A stretch of 64,000 nt of DNA from Panicum virgatum (lineage: Eukaryota; Streptophyta; Magnoliopsida; Poales; Poaceae). Position numbers and translations under genes: made by a program. The notes beneath the pieces are model-generated. The model saw nothing but the letters and a program-made list of their open reading frames with translations. It was not told the DNA's origin and did not search any database. Location of the stretch: positions 23,604,640-23,668,639 of the forward strand of contig NC_053141.1 of assembly GCF_016808335.1 (NCBI RefSeq). The letters run 5' to 3'. Of this stretch, positions 21,560-33,035 are shown in pieces; position 1 is the first letter of the stretch; every line of letters starts with the position of its first letter.

Positions 21560-23109
21560 ATGACTTCCAAAAGACAAAGAGACAGTGATGACTCCGATGA
21601 TGTGGACTATGCTCCAAATGTCAGTGAGATGGCTGCAGCTTCTTCAGTAGGAGATGTTGGTGATGAATCCTCAGAGGAAGAGACTGAGGGAGTTGAGGAT
21701 GATGTTACAGATTTGATGGGGCTTGATCTTCCTAGCCGACAGTGGACTGCAGAGAGCTATGCCAATGCAAGAGCAGTGGATCAGTTCAGCTTGCCTCGTG
21801 ACACCAACATTCTCTTCTTCAAAACTGGGGTACAAAAAGATGTTTACTTTGGTCATCTAGTTAAGAAGAATGTTTTCAAACATCAGACCATTGATCTAGG
21901 CTATATGAGACAACAAGTCATGACTGATCTAGTAGATAGATTTCAGCAAATGGGATTAGCAAATTTTCTACAGCATAGGTGTGATTGGAATGAAACTGTG
22001 ATACGTCAGTTCTATGCCACTCTAGAGATCAACATGGTTGAGGAAACATTTAGGTGGACAACTGGCAAAAGAACCTATTATGCTACATTTGCACAGTTTG
22101 CTGAGGCAAATCAGTTGGATTATAATTTCATCACTAGTGAGAAAGTGTAAATGTTGTGTTAGAAAACCCTCTAGATGAGAATGACTACCCCATGTTCTAT
22201 GAGCCTGCACATCTTGGAATTGCTAGAAGCTTTGGGGGCACTCAGGGTTTGAGGCATCATCCTGCAGTGATCAATAAGATTGTTAGAGTCACATTCATGC
22301 CTAAGAGTGGCAACAAGGACAAGATTAGAGGGCACTATTGGAATGTGATATCTCATATCATGAATGGAAATAGAATAAATATCATTGCTCTTATCATGGA
22401 TCAGCTTGCAGATTTGAGGCTTAACATGGAGATGAACTTATATTTTGCTCCATACATTATGTCCATCATCAAGGTTAAGTCTAGCTTCAGAGGGTTATGT
22501 GAATGCAAGCACACACCTTTCTGGCCATTCAAGAATGACAATGCTTTTCTTTTGAGACCTCTGACTCCTTTCCCTGGAGATGATATGGATGCTGATGCAC
22601 AGGGGAATGATGATAGTGATGATGATGCTCACATGGGAGCAGCTGCAGCTCAGCATGCCATGCCACCACCGCATCCTCCTGCACAGCAGCAGTGGGCTCC
22701 TCCAGCTGGCTACTTTGACCCATACTTTGCATCCATATAGGAGAGCATGTCCTCTCAGATTGCGGGGTTGGCTAATTAGATGCAGAATCAGATGAACCTC
22801 AACTTTCAGAACATGCAGCAGCAGATGTTCCAGCCTATGATGGCTCAGATGCAGGGGTTTCAGGAGAGTTTACACTCAAATATAGCAGCTCTTGACTCCC
22901 ATTTTGAGGATTTGCCCTCTTCTGAGCAGTTTGAGCAGCTTTAGCAGAGACAGGAGCAGCTAGAGCAGCGCTTTGATGCCTTCAGCACAGCCTTCACCGG
23001 ATTTTCTGACCACTTCTACTCAGTATTTCCGGCTCCAGTGCCACCTCCAGAGTTCTACCCACACCAGCCGTTCTACCCACCGCCACCTCCTCCACCGCCG
23101 ATGGTTTGA
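21560..23109 (+). pseudogene. Sirevirus env-position ORF, frameshifted
   Basis: An ATG at 21560 starts a protein with an acidic serine/aspartate-rich N-terminus and a helical core containing YFGHLVKKNVFKHQTIDLGY and RQFYATLEINMVEETFRW. It runs to TAA at 22148-22150. The next part is in another frame (about 22156 onward, starting with GTG) and reaches TGA at 23107-23109, with three in-frame TAG codons at 22738, 22777 and 22942. The later part has an aspartate-rich patch, a Met/Gln-rich probable coiled coil, and a proline/tyrosine-rich end. I see no signal peptide or membrane segment, so the Sirevirus label env-like describes position only. Confidence 0.7.
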
Positions 23110-23129
23110 CTTTTTTGGCAATTGATGCC

Positions 23130-23722
23130 AAAGGGGGAGAAGGAGCTTTGGAGTGCTTGGATCTAGGGGGAGCTCATGGACTTCTCATGGAGATCATTCG
23201 CTTTCGGCTTCCGCTTGCCACTCATGTTTATTTGTGTTGAACTATTGCATTACATGTCTTTGATTTGTGTCTAGCTTGAACTTGGTTTGAGACTTGTGTT
23301 TGGTTTCGAACTTCTGGCTTGTAATGTGTGTGAACTATGTTGGTTTATGTTACTCTTATCTACTAATGTTCATCTTGTGGTTGTGAGGTTGTGCTAACCG
23401 TGCTAAATTTCATATCATATATATCTTGTATCTTGTGTGCCTCGATTTCCACTTGTAGGGAAAACTCCGTTGAAAGTTTCAAATATATATATGTGTACTT
23501 GGTATTCATGAAAATTTATATGCACATATCAAGGGGGAGTTCTCTCTACTCATCGAACTTGGTGAATTTATTCATACCATATTCTGAAATTTTCAAGAAA
23601 ATGAGTAAGTTCTTCCAAAGTTCAATTCCAAGTCCACCTTATGCCAAGTGTATAAAGTTGACTTGAACACTTTTATCACTCCAAAATTTAGTGTTGTCAT
23701 CAATTACCAAAAAGGGGGAGAT
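23130..23722 (+). promoter_or_regulatory. Multiple polypurine tracts of the Sirevirus
   Basis: AAGGGGGAG or close variants occur at 23130-23139, 23164-23172, 23531-23539 and 23709-23720, the last one abutting the 3' LTR. Repeated PPTs are characteristic of Sireviruses by general knowledge. Between them lies AT-rich non-coding DNA. Confidence 0.8.
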
Positions 23723-25400
23723 TGAAAGCATCTAGGCCCCTAATTCGAGTTTTGGTAATTAATGACAACGGTTTGTGGATTAACGATTTCATTTGAGATA
23801 ATGAGTATAGGTTGATTCACGGATGAAAGAGATTTGGTTGTGAATGTATGGAGTTTTGGAGATGTTGAGCAAAGCTCGGGCTCAAGGCAAAGGTAAAATA
23901 GGGCTTTTGCATTTTACCGGTCACAAGGAGTTTAGTGGATGAAAAGTGACCGGATTTGTTGGATAGATAGCCGTACTATCAAGAGGGGTTGTGTACTCAT
24001 GCTTGACGGGTCTTTAGTGCCATTTTGCTCAAAATATCTAGTTGCATGCATGAGGGCTAACGGTGTTTTGAAAAGATTTGAAAAAGACTAAATTTGAGAG
24101 CTGACTGAGTAACGGCGGACAGTCCGCACCCGAGGGGCGAACAGTCCGATCCCGTTCCAGAGAGCTTGTAGAGGCTCTGGTGGTCTGGCGGACAGTCCGG
24201 CCCAGGTTGGCGGACGGTCCGCCACCTCTTCTCAGTTTTGTACCATAGAGGGTGTCTCTCTGGTGGGCTTCAAAGTTGAACGGCGGACAGTCCGCCCAGG
24301 GGGAGCAGACGGTCCGCCGGCTAATCTCAGATTTGTACCAGAGAGGTTGTTTCTCTGGTTTGGGCTGCAAAGTGAACTGCGGACGGTCCGCTCCTAAGGC
24401 TCAGATAGTCCGCAGGCTAACTTCAAAGTTGTTCCAGAGACGTTGTTGGTCTCTGGTGGTGTGGAACACATAACTTCGGACGGTCCGCCCCTGGGGAGCG
24501 GACGGTCCGCCCCTGGGGAGCGGACGGTCCGCCAGGGCTTAACGGCTAGTTCTGACACGCATTAAATGCACTCTGACTCACTGGTTTATAACGGCGGATA
24601 GTCCGGTTTTTGAAACGCGGACGGTCCGCGACTTCGCAGAAAAGAGTGTAACGGCTAGTTTTTGAAGGGGTGTCTATATATACCCATTGCCCGGCCTTTG
24701 GGGGGTTCTCATGGCCTTTTGGACTGCATACTTGACATCTTAGAGCTAAGGCATCCCTCCCTCACACACACTTGCTTAGAGATTGCATTCTTGAGGGTGT
24801 GAGAGCTTCCTAGTGCATTGCATCAAGAGTTTGAGCTTTGTGGCATTAGTGAAACTTCAAGCAAGCGTCGTCAACTTGTTACTCTTGGGAGTTGCCGCTC
24901 CCTAGACGGCTTGGAGAAGAGGATTTCGTGGAGCTCCTCCAAGGAGATTGTTGAGGAGCCCCGATTTCGGTTGTGAGAGGTCTTGTGCTCACCTCACCGG
25001 AGTGGTGAAGAGCAACTCTAGTGGAATCGAGGTGTGGAGCGGTTCCTTGATTCAAGACGGCTCAAGATCAAGAGGTTCTTGATAGAGGAGCGATTGATTC
25101 TTGGAATCCACCTCAACGTGGATTAGGGGTGACCGGCAAGTCATCGACACCACGGGATAAATTCTTGTGTCAAGCTTGGTTACTTTTCTTGCTCTCTTTA
25201 ATTCTTGCTTTTACTTTGAGCAATTTACTTTACTAGAGCTTGATTTGTATCTTGTCACCCTAGGTTGCAAACCCATCTAGAGATAGTTATAGCTTGACAG
25301 AGGGCTTTCCTTTGTTACTAATTAAATTTCTCTAGTGTTGTTGGCTTTAGATTTTAAACCGCCTATTCAACCCCCTCTAGTCGGTGTTCTTGATCCTACA
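23723..25400 (+). mobile_element. Sirevirus 3' LTR
   Basis: It is 1678 bp, and starts and ends like the 5' LTR. About 30 scattered differences are visible by eye, plus a gained 22 bp unit containing one CGGACGGTCCG palindrome (about 24479-24523 holds two copies, the 5' LTR one). Confidence 0.92.
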
Positions 25401-25405
25401 CCTGC

Positions 25406-28400
25406 TTTGCTTCAGCCTTTCCCCGCGCGTGGCCCAGCACGCACGGCCCGCTAACACCCGCACCCCAGCTCAGCGCTCGCGCACGGCCCGCACGCCGCAG
25501 CAGCCCGCAAACGCGTTGCCCCTTCCCTCACTGACAGCACGGCCCCACACTGTCAGGGCCTCCTTCCTCCTTCAGCGCGCGCGCAACGAACCCCGAGATC
25601 CCCGGCCCGGTGATCTCGCCGGCCTTCCTTATCGGACGCGCACGCTGGGATACCGGCGCCCCCTTTAAACCACCCCGTAGCCCCTCTGGAAACCTACCTC
25701 GCCACCACATCAAACCCCGAACCCTGGCCGCCTTTGCTCCGCCACGCACAACCCCTGCGCCGCCGTGGACTAACCACTCCACCCCGCCACAGCCCCGGAA
25801 AGACCCCGTCGAAGCTCCGCCTGAGCACCAGGGAGCTCCCCGAAGCTACCATCCCCGAGCTCTACCCGCGCAACGCCGGAATCGTGCCGGATTTCAAGTC
25901 AGGTGAGAACGGGCTACCTTCGAATTTTCTCGCCACCAGTGGTCCTCGGCCCTCCCTGACCCCTTGCTCGGCTTCGCAGCGCAACCACTCGACGACCCAT
26001 GCAGCCCAGGATCCCGGAGGAGCCAGCACCGCCCGGACCGCGAGCTCCTACCCATCGCCGCCACCAGAGTTCATCGCCTACCGCCTGCGCTACAGCCCCG
26101 GCTGCCTCGACCCCTCGGTGAGCTGCGCCCCGACCCCCTCTTGCTTCTGCGCTAGTTCCCGTAGCCAAGGCGCACCGTAGGAGCCGGAACACGCCAGCAC
26201 CGGCGAGCCCTAAGCCGCCGAGCGGCCATCTCCGACGAGCGTCACGCTCGGAGCCCCGAACCACCTCCCCATCGCCACCAGTGCTTTACGCATGCCGCGT
26301 AGATGCCTCCCGACCCAAATCCCGCTTGATTCAACCCCGGGAAGGCCGAGATCGACCTACTCCGGTCGAGCGCCGCCGCGGAACCTCCGTTCCGGCGACC
26401 TTCCGCCGCCGCCCGCACGCCCCTTCGCCCATGGCCATCCGATCTCAAGCGAACGCCTCAGATTAGATCGTGGCCCGACCCGATCTGATCCGCCAGATCG
26501 TGATCCAACGGATCAGATCTGAAGATACCCCTTCGTCCTGGTCTTTTTGCTAAAGAACCCCCCAGTTTACTTGATATCAACCCGCGGTCCAGCTTTATTC
26601 AAAAGTATTCACAGCTAAGTCCTGTTTTTTATGTTTAGGCCCCTGAGCTTTCCAGAAATCAAACCCGCCGTCCAGCCCTTGCCTTTTTGCACGCTAGCCC
26701 TTAGAACTAAGGTTTAATTACGTTTTAGTCCTCGGTTTTGCCCAGAAACCCCCTGGAACTCCAGTTTTCTTACAAATAGGTCCCTGGATCTTGTTTTAGG
26801 CCTAGTTTTTGCGTTTTAACTCCGTTTTAGGCGTTCTTTATGTCCACGCGATCGTTGTAACACGTAGAATAGTTTTAGATTAGTTTAGTGTGCTGTTTTT
26901 ATGTACTGGTGTACTATTTCATAGCTTTTGTTAGTGTTTGCTTGTATGTTTATGTTGTTGCCTTGTTTTTGGCCATGTGTTCGTGAGTAGACGTTGATCC
27001 ATTTGAGGAGCCCCAGTACCAGTACCCGGAGCAGCCGTCTTCTGATCACTTTGAGCAGCAGCAGGAGCAGTACGAGGAAGGCAAGTATAACATGAACAAC
27101 CTATCACTTTTAATTATATTTTCATACTGCATTTTAATACTGTATGCCTATAAGGATTTCCTAGCCACATTTATCCTTTATATATATATCCTTGGGTTGC
27201 ATTTTGGTTAGTTGTGCTAGGTGCCGCGCTATAACACACTTGGTCCTTTTTAATTAATTTGATTAATGGTATATGCAACTTAATTCTGAGAGTGGCCCTC
27301 TGTGTGGCTTGAGTGGCTCACTTCTCATTAAAATTGGTTTTGTTAGAAACATGGTTTAGGGGGCCCGCACGGTGCTTACTGCCTGGTTGGCCACTCTCCA
27401 TAAGGACCGGTTCATAGAGCGACAACCTGGGACAACAGCGCTACCACAAGACTGGAATGGGATGGTCTTGGCTTACTAATTAGGTCATTTTGGTTTGGGA
27501 GTAACTTACCGACGGGGCATGGGGGGTGGTGAGCTTCAATGGTGGCCAGGCTACGAGGCTTGGTCTGCATACTCCTCGAGGTGGTTACCATCGTTGCGGA
27601 GCCTGATTCCTTAGTAGTTACACCTTACCAACGTGTCCTTTGTAACGGCCTCGTAGTGAGTTTGCTAGTCATCTCACCTAAGGAAGTGTGATGAACAACT
27701 AGCATAGCTCACGAATTGTGGGTAAAGATGTGCAACCTCTGCAGAGTGTAAATCTGGTATACTAGCCGTGCTCACGGTCATGAGCAGCCCAGATCCTCCT
27801 TTTGATTAGTGGGGTTATCTCCTTCCGACGAGGGGGGTGCCTCTCGGGGTTACCTTGGTGGTTTCGGTTTGGTTCTCAGTAGTATCATGATTAATTTTGA
27901 TTAATTACTATGTAACTGGGTTTATGGTAATTTATCCACTTGTAGTAAATAGCTTTAATAAAATTTTGCCAAGACTTAAAAGCTAATGCAGTCAGTCAGC
28001 CAACCTAGAGCCTCATAGTTTGTGTTATACTTGTTGAGTACAAGTTGTGTACTCACTCTTGCCTACTCTACTCTTTTTCCTCTTGGGGACACTCTACTGC
28101 TGCTCAGTTCCTGCCGACGCGAGGGAGTTCGCTCAGTGCTACCAGGACTACGAGGACTTCTAGGCGTTCGTCTCCCAGTCGACGTCCCTGTGGCGCCCTG
28201 CTCAGCTTCCGATGAGAGTTATCGTTTTTGTACTACGCTTCCGCATACTCTGTATCAGACATTTTGTCATTAATATAATAAATAATATTCGTACTCGCTT
28301 TATTATATCTTTTTACGTGATATGTGCAGTGATATACTGTTCATTCTATTGAATATACGTGTGACTTAATCCTGGCACGTATATAATTGCTCGGTTTATG

Positions 28401-28424
28401 TCCTTTTATAAACCGGGTGTTACA
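25406..28424 (+). mobile_element. C: right part of the solo LTR
   Basis: A GC-rich block (25406-26530) with many overlapping chance frames is followed by AT-rich sequence and the terminal GGGTGTTACA. The GC-rich block gives long artificial ORFs on both strands but no known domain. The same composition appears in reverse in J (about 46500-47750). It is probably the LTR promoter and leader region. Confidence 0.75.
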
Positions 28425-28428
28425 GTGT

Positions 28429-29688
28429 TGTTGACAGTCCTTAAGTCAGAAATAAAGCCGTCAACTCCTGCATCTTTTCATGATATTCAATCACCAAATG
28501 TAGTTGTAGGGCTTAAAGCTAACCAATTCTACAAGTTTTGGTGATTCTTGGTTTATAGGTACCCATACTCGGAATAAGGAGAAAACAAGCACAAGATACA
28601 ACATAAACACACAAAAGACTTCATCCTACGTTACACTTGCAAGATGGGCCCATTCGACAAGGAAAACTAACTTACAAAGCCCCGGCACCGACATACACAA
28701 GATGGGGGCCCACCTGGCAGTGTCCAGGATGAAAGGCGGCGCGAGAGGTGGTGCCCGAGGGCCGGCCGAACCACTGGTTCGGCCAAACCATCCCTGAAGC
28801 CCGTCCAGGTGCATTTTGGCGGGAAGATCCTCTTTATCCTTTTGAAGGCGGTGCCCAGTGTTTCCATATTTAATTCTGGCGGAACCGACCTCCTTGGGCT
28901 ATATAAGGGCCTCCACACACCCTCTTAATGCATTCAATCTCAACTCTCTCTCATTCTCATACACAAGGAGGAAAAGTAGTAGTAGTGCTGCACTTGTATC
29001 ATTAGAGTAGGGAGTGTGCGAGGTGGAGGATAGGAGAAGAGCCGGACGTGTCAGCCTCTCTTCGTCTTGTACTTCGACGGATATGAGCATTTGAGTAAGT
29101 ATCCGGAGTTCATCTTCTGTTAAGCTCTTGGTCCAGTATTCTTAAGTTACTCTTTCGTTTACGGGTTCATCGTCCGTTCTCGTAACAACTACTATAGTAG
29201 ATGGCCCCTGATAAAGACGGGTAAACCCTGCGCAACGCTAGAGTAAGTAATCGAAGGCTTAAGCGTGGTGTTTTGGCTCTAGATTACCTTTGTTTGCCTC
29301 ATGCTCCACAGTATTGCAGGGTAGACTGCGGGTGGTGACAGCCCCGTCGGTCCGCTGCGAAGCTGCTTCGTGGTTAGTGCACTCCCCCCTGTCCGGGTAC
29401 GGCGTAGAGCAACAAGCCGGAGGGCCCTAACATACCTGGGTCGGACCAGTGCCTGAAGTAAACAAGAGACGAACCTAAGTCTACTTACCTTGATTCTTAT
29501 CCTTAGATAAACCACACTACCTGAAGCTCTCCTATTTCTCGTTCTCCTGGGTTATTCTAGCTAGAAGATCAGTGCACCTACGTTCCCTGTGAAATTACGA
29601 TACCATGAATACTCTCCGGGTGAAGTGCTACAACGGTATCTTCGGTGCGCTTGCGGATCCTATCTGTGAACGTTAAGAAATACCAACA
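28429..29688 (+). mobile_element. Element F: 3' LTR
   Basis: TGTTGACAG at 28429 to CCAACA at 29688, 1260 bp. It opens with a decayed version of the family stem-loop (28430-28465), has GGCCGAACC motifs near 28763-28785, TATATAAG at 28900, and the U5 box GTGCGCTTGCGG at 29645-29656. It is separated from its polypurine tract by solo LTR C. Confidence 0.85.
28900..28907 (+). promoter_or_regulatory. TATA box of LTR F
   Basis: TATATAAG lies in the block GGAACCGACCTCC-TTGG-CTATA, which is shared with LTRs I and D and marks the family core promoter. Confidence 0.65.
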
Positions 29689-30388
29689 TAAAGCAACCAT
29701 AGTATATCTCTATATTATGAATAGAAGTCTGACAAGTCGGATACAAAGCCATTTCGGGAGCTGAGGATTGCTCAACGACTCCGAGGATGACTTGCTCGCT
29801 AAAGAAGAACTAGCCTAGCTCCACTACCTAGCTAAGAGAGCAAGAGAGAGAGAGCCTTCTTGGAGAAAATGGAATGAGAGGTGTGTGTGTGTGTGTGTTG
29901 AGAGGGGGAAGAGAGGCTCTATTTATAGCTCTAGAGGTCAGTTCCTGCCAAATGCACATATGCAAGGTGATCAGGTGCCTTGGCAGCTACTCCTCCTCGA
30001 GATGCACCTGGACGGGAGGCAGTGTAGGTTCGGCCGAACCTGGGGTTCGGCCGACCCCCCTGGCGCCCCTCGTCCTCATCCTCTTCTGGCAGGCTGACAG
30101 GTGGGCCCTTGTGTCTTCCCTTATGTGCATTATGCGTGGCGCACCCGTTTGCTCTGCCAGGTGAGCCCTCTTTATAAGTGGGTGATGTCGGAAGTGATAT
30201 TCTGTGTAGTTATATGGCGTCTGCTGCGTGTTTTCATCTTATTTCGCTCTTGCTCATCTGAAATGTACAAAACTCAAAAACAACTGTGGAGCAAGGTTAG
30301 TGATACAAATATGTGGGTAAGGCATGTAGTTTTCCTTTATTATTGAGTATAGTTGACGGTCGAAAATGGCACTTAAGCACCGTCAACA
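29689..30388 (-). mobile_element. G: partial LTR, reverse orientation
   Basis: On the minus strand it begins TGTTGACGGT (30388) with the family stem-loop at 30352-30387, a near-perfect GGTTCGGCCGAACC palindrome at 30027-30040 and a TATAAATA box at 29920-29927. The U5 end is missing because F lies there. No PPT is found to the right, so the right side is flanking DNA rather than internal sequence. Confidence 0.65.
29880..29899 (+). repeat. GT microsatellite
   Basis: This is a run of about ten GT units inside LTR G, near its presumed transcription start. Confidence 0.9.
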
Positions 30389-30609
30389 CTTGCGCGTCAC
30401 ACGTCCCCGTCAGGCTTCTAATGGCCAACCACGCCGAAAACTGGGCTCCGGCAGCGCTCCTGCGTTTCAGAAGCTTACATTTCATCGTCACAATCGCCGG
30501 AGGCCTAGAGCAGATCTAGGCTCCTGCTCGTCCCATCAGCATCAATACCGTCACCAATGCATCGCGGGGCCTACGTCTCCTTCAGCAGGAGTGAGGTGTC
30601 CCTGCAGCT
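30389..30609. other. Unclassified GC-rich segment between LTRs G and H
   Basis: This 220 bp segment has no LTR or PPT signal. It may be host DNA or a remnant of an older element into which G and H were inserted. Short frames exist on both strands but carry no motif. Confidence 0.35.
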
Positions 30610-32008
30610 TGTTGGCAGTCCTTAGCCTTACAGATAAATCTGCAAGCGTACGGATACCGATGTAGCTTTCACCTTGGAGTATTCCAGGGTATCAAATCCT
30701 CGAGGAATGAGAAGTGTACAAGTAGTGACTTTTATTTATCCAGGGGATATGACGGGAGTGAAGAGGTCTAGATAAGATAGGTCGAGGTGGTCTAACATCG
30801 TCTTGCTAACTACTCCTAACAAGAATACTTGACTCTAGTTGCTTGGGCGGCCTCAGGGAAGGACCCAGAAAGGGATGAGAAGGGAGTCCAACGGCAGTCG
30901 GCAACTACTGCTATGAAAGCACCCGGACGTGGTGGACTACAAGGGATGGACAGGGCTGCCACCACCTGCCGCCTACCACAGCGGTTTCATGGGATGGAAC
31001 ACAACCCAATGTAACTGTCAAGTCTAGGCACCGCGCCTACACTATCAAGTCACTGACTTCTGCCTCACGTTAAGGCAAGAAGAAACCCCAAATGGATAGA
31101 ACTTGCTACCCACGTCTTGCAATGTCAGTTAGAGCAACTGCCAACTTGATTTGGTCCAATCGGCCGAAAAGTGAGGCTGGCCAGCCTAGGTGAGGCCGGC
31201 TGGCCTGGGATTTTCTCCCCAGGCGTTGGATCAACAGCCATTGTGTGATGGACGGCGTGGTGTTGCTCTCCCAAGGCGGTTGGATGTTTCTTCATGCAGA
31301 AAGTGGGCCTTTTGATCCATGTGACAAGCTCATCCATCCCTTCATTTGTGTTAACTTCCATCCAATGGTTGGCATTGATTCTCCTTGTGTTTCTTTGCAT
31401 GTTGGTGCAGGTACAACCATGTGTGATCAAGCCAAACTTCGAGTGGTCACTTCGGGAGTCCATTGGATAGACATATGAGGCCTTTCGGTCTTAGCTTCGC
31501 TTTGGGCTTGTACCCAAGTGTTTGGGGGTCCATTGGTGAGTCCCCAATGCAATGATACTGAGTGGATAGTGTTTTGGTGGGAGGTGCTAGGCCGGCCGGC
31601 CTATGTCAGGCCGACCGGCCTGACACGGCCACATCGGTGATCTTCCCGGAGGCATAACTTTTCCGTCCGGACTCCGAATTGGGTCATCCAAGTATCCATT
31701 TTGATCATCTCGAAAAGCTCTTCAACATGGTATTGTCAAATATGTGATTTGAGTAACTTTTATATCATGTCCAAGTGTCATATGTACTGAGACGTCTGGA
31801 TGAACCTTCATTTGTATGGCCTCAACTGCTACTACACCAAATAATGGTATTTGTGTTCCATATTACCTGTCTTTCTTGCAAAACATGTTAGGACATGAAA
31901 CTTGTGGAACTCATTTATTTAAATAAAACTTTATGTCCAAACTACTTCAAGTTCCCTCATTAATGGCAATGGTTGGCGGCCAAAATGGGCGTATAATGGC
32001 CGCCAACA
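30610..32008 (-). mobile_element. Element H: 3' LTR, reverse orientation
   Basis: The right end carries a perfect 11 bp stem-loop GTTGGCGGCCA / TGGCCGCCAAC (31972-32007). The left end TGTTGGCAGTCC is the LTR 3' terminus on the minus strand, with the U5 box as CTGCAAGCGTAC at 30640-30651. GGCCGGCC-type palindromes lie at about 31171-31207 and 31588-31622, as in A and B. A PPT follows on the right, so this is the 3' LTR and the element body lies to the right. Confidence 0.8.
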
Positions 32009-32048
32009 TACCCCCACGCTCAGATCTTTGCTCGTCCCGAGCAAAGGT
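32009..32048 (-). promoter_or_regulatory. Polypurine tract and pre-PPT hairpin of H
   Basis: Reading the minus strand: TTTGCTCG GGA CGAGCAAA (32045-32027), then GCGTGGGGGTA abutting the LTR. The 8 bp stem is perfect and identical to that of A. Confidence 0.8.
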
Positions 32049-32413
32049 TAGAATCAAGAGTATCGGGTCTGAGCAAGAACTTAAGGTAGACTTTGATGCA
32101 CAACTTCTCAAAGTAGATAGCTAGCATAAACTTTATTCTAAAATGTTTCTCATACCTGTGGGGTTTGAAGTGGCTATGATGCTTGCCATCGGCGGTTGAA
32201 AAGTGGAACAACTTGAATGAAAGTATGACCTTACTCTTAATCAAACATACTTGGTGTTTTTATGATATATATATATATATGTTTTTTAAAATAATCTCCT
32301 TAGCTCATATGATCCTCAGATGGCACTCTTGAATCGCTCATGTGGTAACTTTATTCCTCACTAAGGCCATTGGCCTGCCTCTCCCTACAATCTATAGGCT
32401 TATGTGTAGCCCA
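32049..32413 (-). mobile_element. Element H: internal 3' region
   Basis: Non-coding AT-rich internal DNA of H ends where the CACTA element begins (at 33036, after the hAT insertion). It contains a short TA microsatellite at about 32266-32282. The rest of H is not recognised in the window. Confidence 0.5.
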
Positions 32414-32421
32414 GGTAGCAC

Positions 32422-33030
32422 CAAGGTTTTTCTTACCGACCGGTTGGTCCAAACCGCCGGCCACGGTTACTGGTAAAAACTGGTCAAATTCAAATTCAAA
32501 TTGGGCAGTTCAAACGGGTTGGACCGGTTAGCCGGCCGATTTGGCACTCAAACCGGTCCGGTTTGAGTGGTAACCGGTCAGTTTGAGTGGTAACCGGCCA
32601 AATTCAAATTTTTTCTTTTTTGATTTAAATTCAAATGCCCGCAAAGTATACTAAATGAATGTTTGTATAACATGTGTTTAGCCTAAATGAATCCTCCAAC
32701 CCTCTTTTGTACTACTTTTTCATTAATACAATGTATAACATGTTTTACATTGTGTTTGTATACTTTTGTATATACACTTTTTTTATTTAACTTTAAATGC
32801 TTGCAAAGAATACTAAATGAATGAATATTTCAAAAAAAATTGACACCATTAGATTTGTCGCAACTTGAAGTATTTTTAGGAATTTTTTGGGAATTTTTTA
32901 TTTTTTTGAATTCAAATTTGAATTTTAAATTTGGGCCGGTTTGAAACCGACCCAAACCGGAACCGGTCCGGACCGGTTTGACCGGTAACCACGGTTTCTG
33001 GACCGGTTCCAGTTGGTTGTTTTAACCCTG
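32422..33030 (+). mobile_element. Non-autonomous hAT-like element, 609 bp
   Basis: The ends CAAGGTTTTT... and ...TTTAACCCTG form an imperfect short TIR. An 8 bp flanking duplication, GGTAGCAC (32414-32421) and GGTAGCCC (33031-33038), has one mismatch. Both ends are packed with ACCGG/CCGGT motifs and the middle is AT-rich without an ORF. TSD length and terminal pattern fit hAT, and a transposase from an autonomous copy would be required. Confidence 0.75.
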
Positions 33031-33035
33031 GGTAG

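Larger units (their letters stand above)
13538..25400 (+). mobile_element. Sirevirus-like Ty1/copia retrotransposon, full length
   Basis: LTRs at 13538-15194 and 23723-25400 are flanked by a perfect TSD, CCTGC, at 13533-13537 and 25401-25405. The PBS fits initiator tRNA-Met. Order inside: gag, protease, integrase, RT, RNase H (copia order), then an env-position ORF and several polypurine tracts. Long non-coding parts, repeated PPTs and LTR palindromes are Sirevirus hallmarks from general knowledge. LTR divergence is roughly 2 percent by eye, so this is one of the youngest insertions in the window. The pol frame has three nonsense codons and no frameshift. Confidence 0.92.
13135..28424 (+). 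mobile_element. C: solo LTR (about 3.4 kb), split by the Sirevirus
   Basis: It begins TGTAACACCC and ends GGGTGTTACA, with a perfect 5 bp TSD GTGTT at 13130-13134 and 28425-28429. Without the Sirevirus (and one TSD copy) the LTR is 13135-13537 plus 25406-28424, about 3.42 kb. The second copy, J at 44448-48050, has the same ends. No internal region or partner LTR flanks it, so it is a solo LTR left by recombination. The size and terminus resemble Tekay/Del-type chromovirus LTRs, but no coding sequence is present to confirm this. Confidence 0.85.

Noticed and set aside
25384..26522. Proline/arginine-rich frames of 60-148 codons
   Set aside because: Same GC-rich LTR block in C. No conserved frame with J when read in matching orientation, so treated as chance.
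29279..30665. Small frames in LTRs F, G and the segment to H
   Set aside because: They are scattered through LTR sequence on both strands, lack motifs and end at LTR boundaries.
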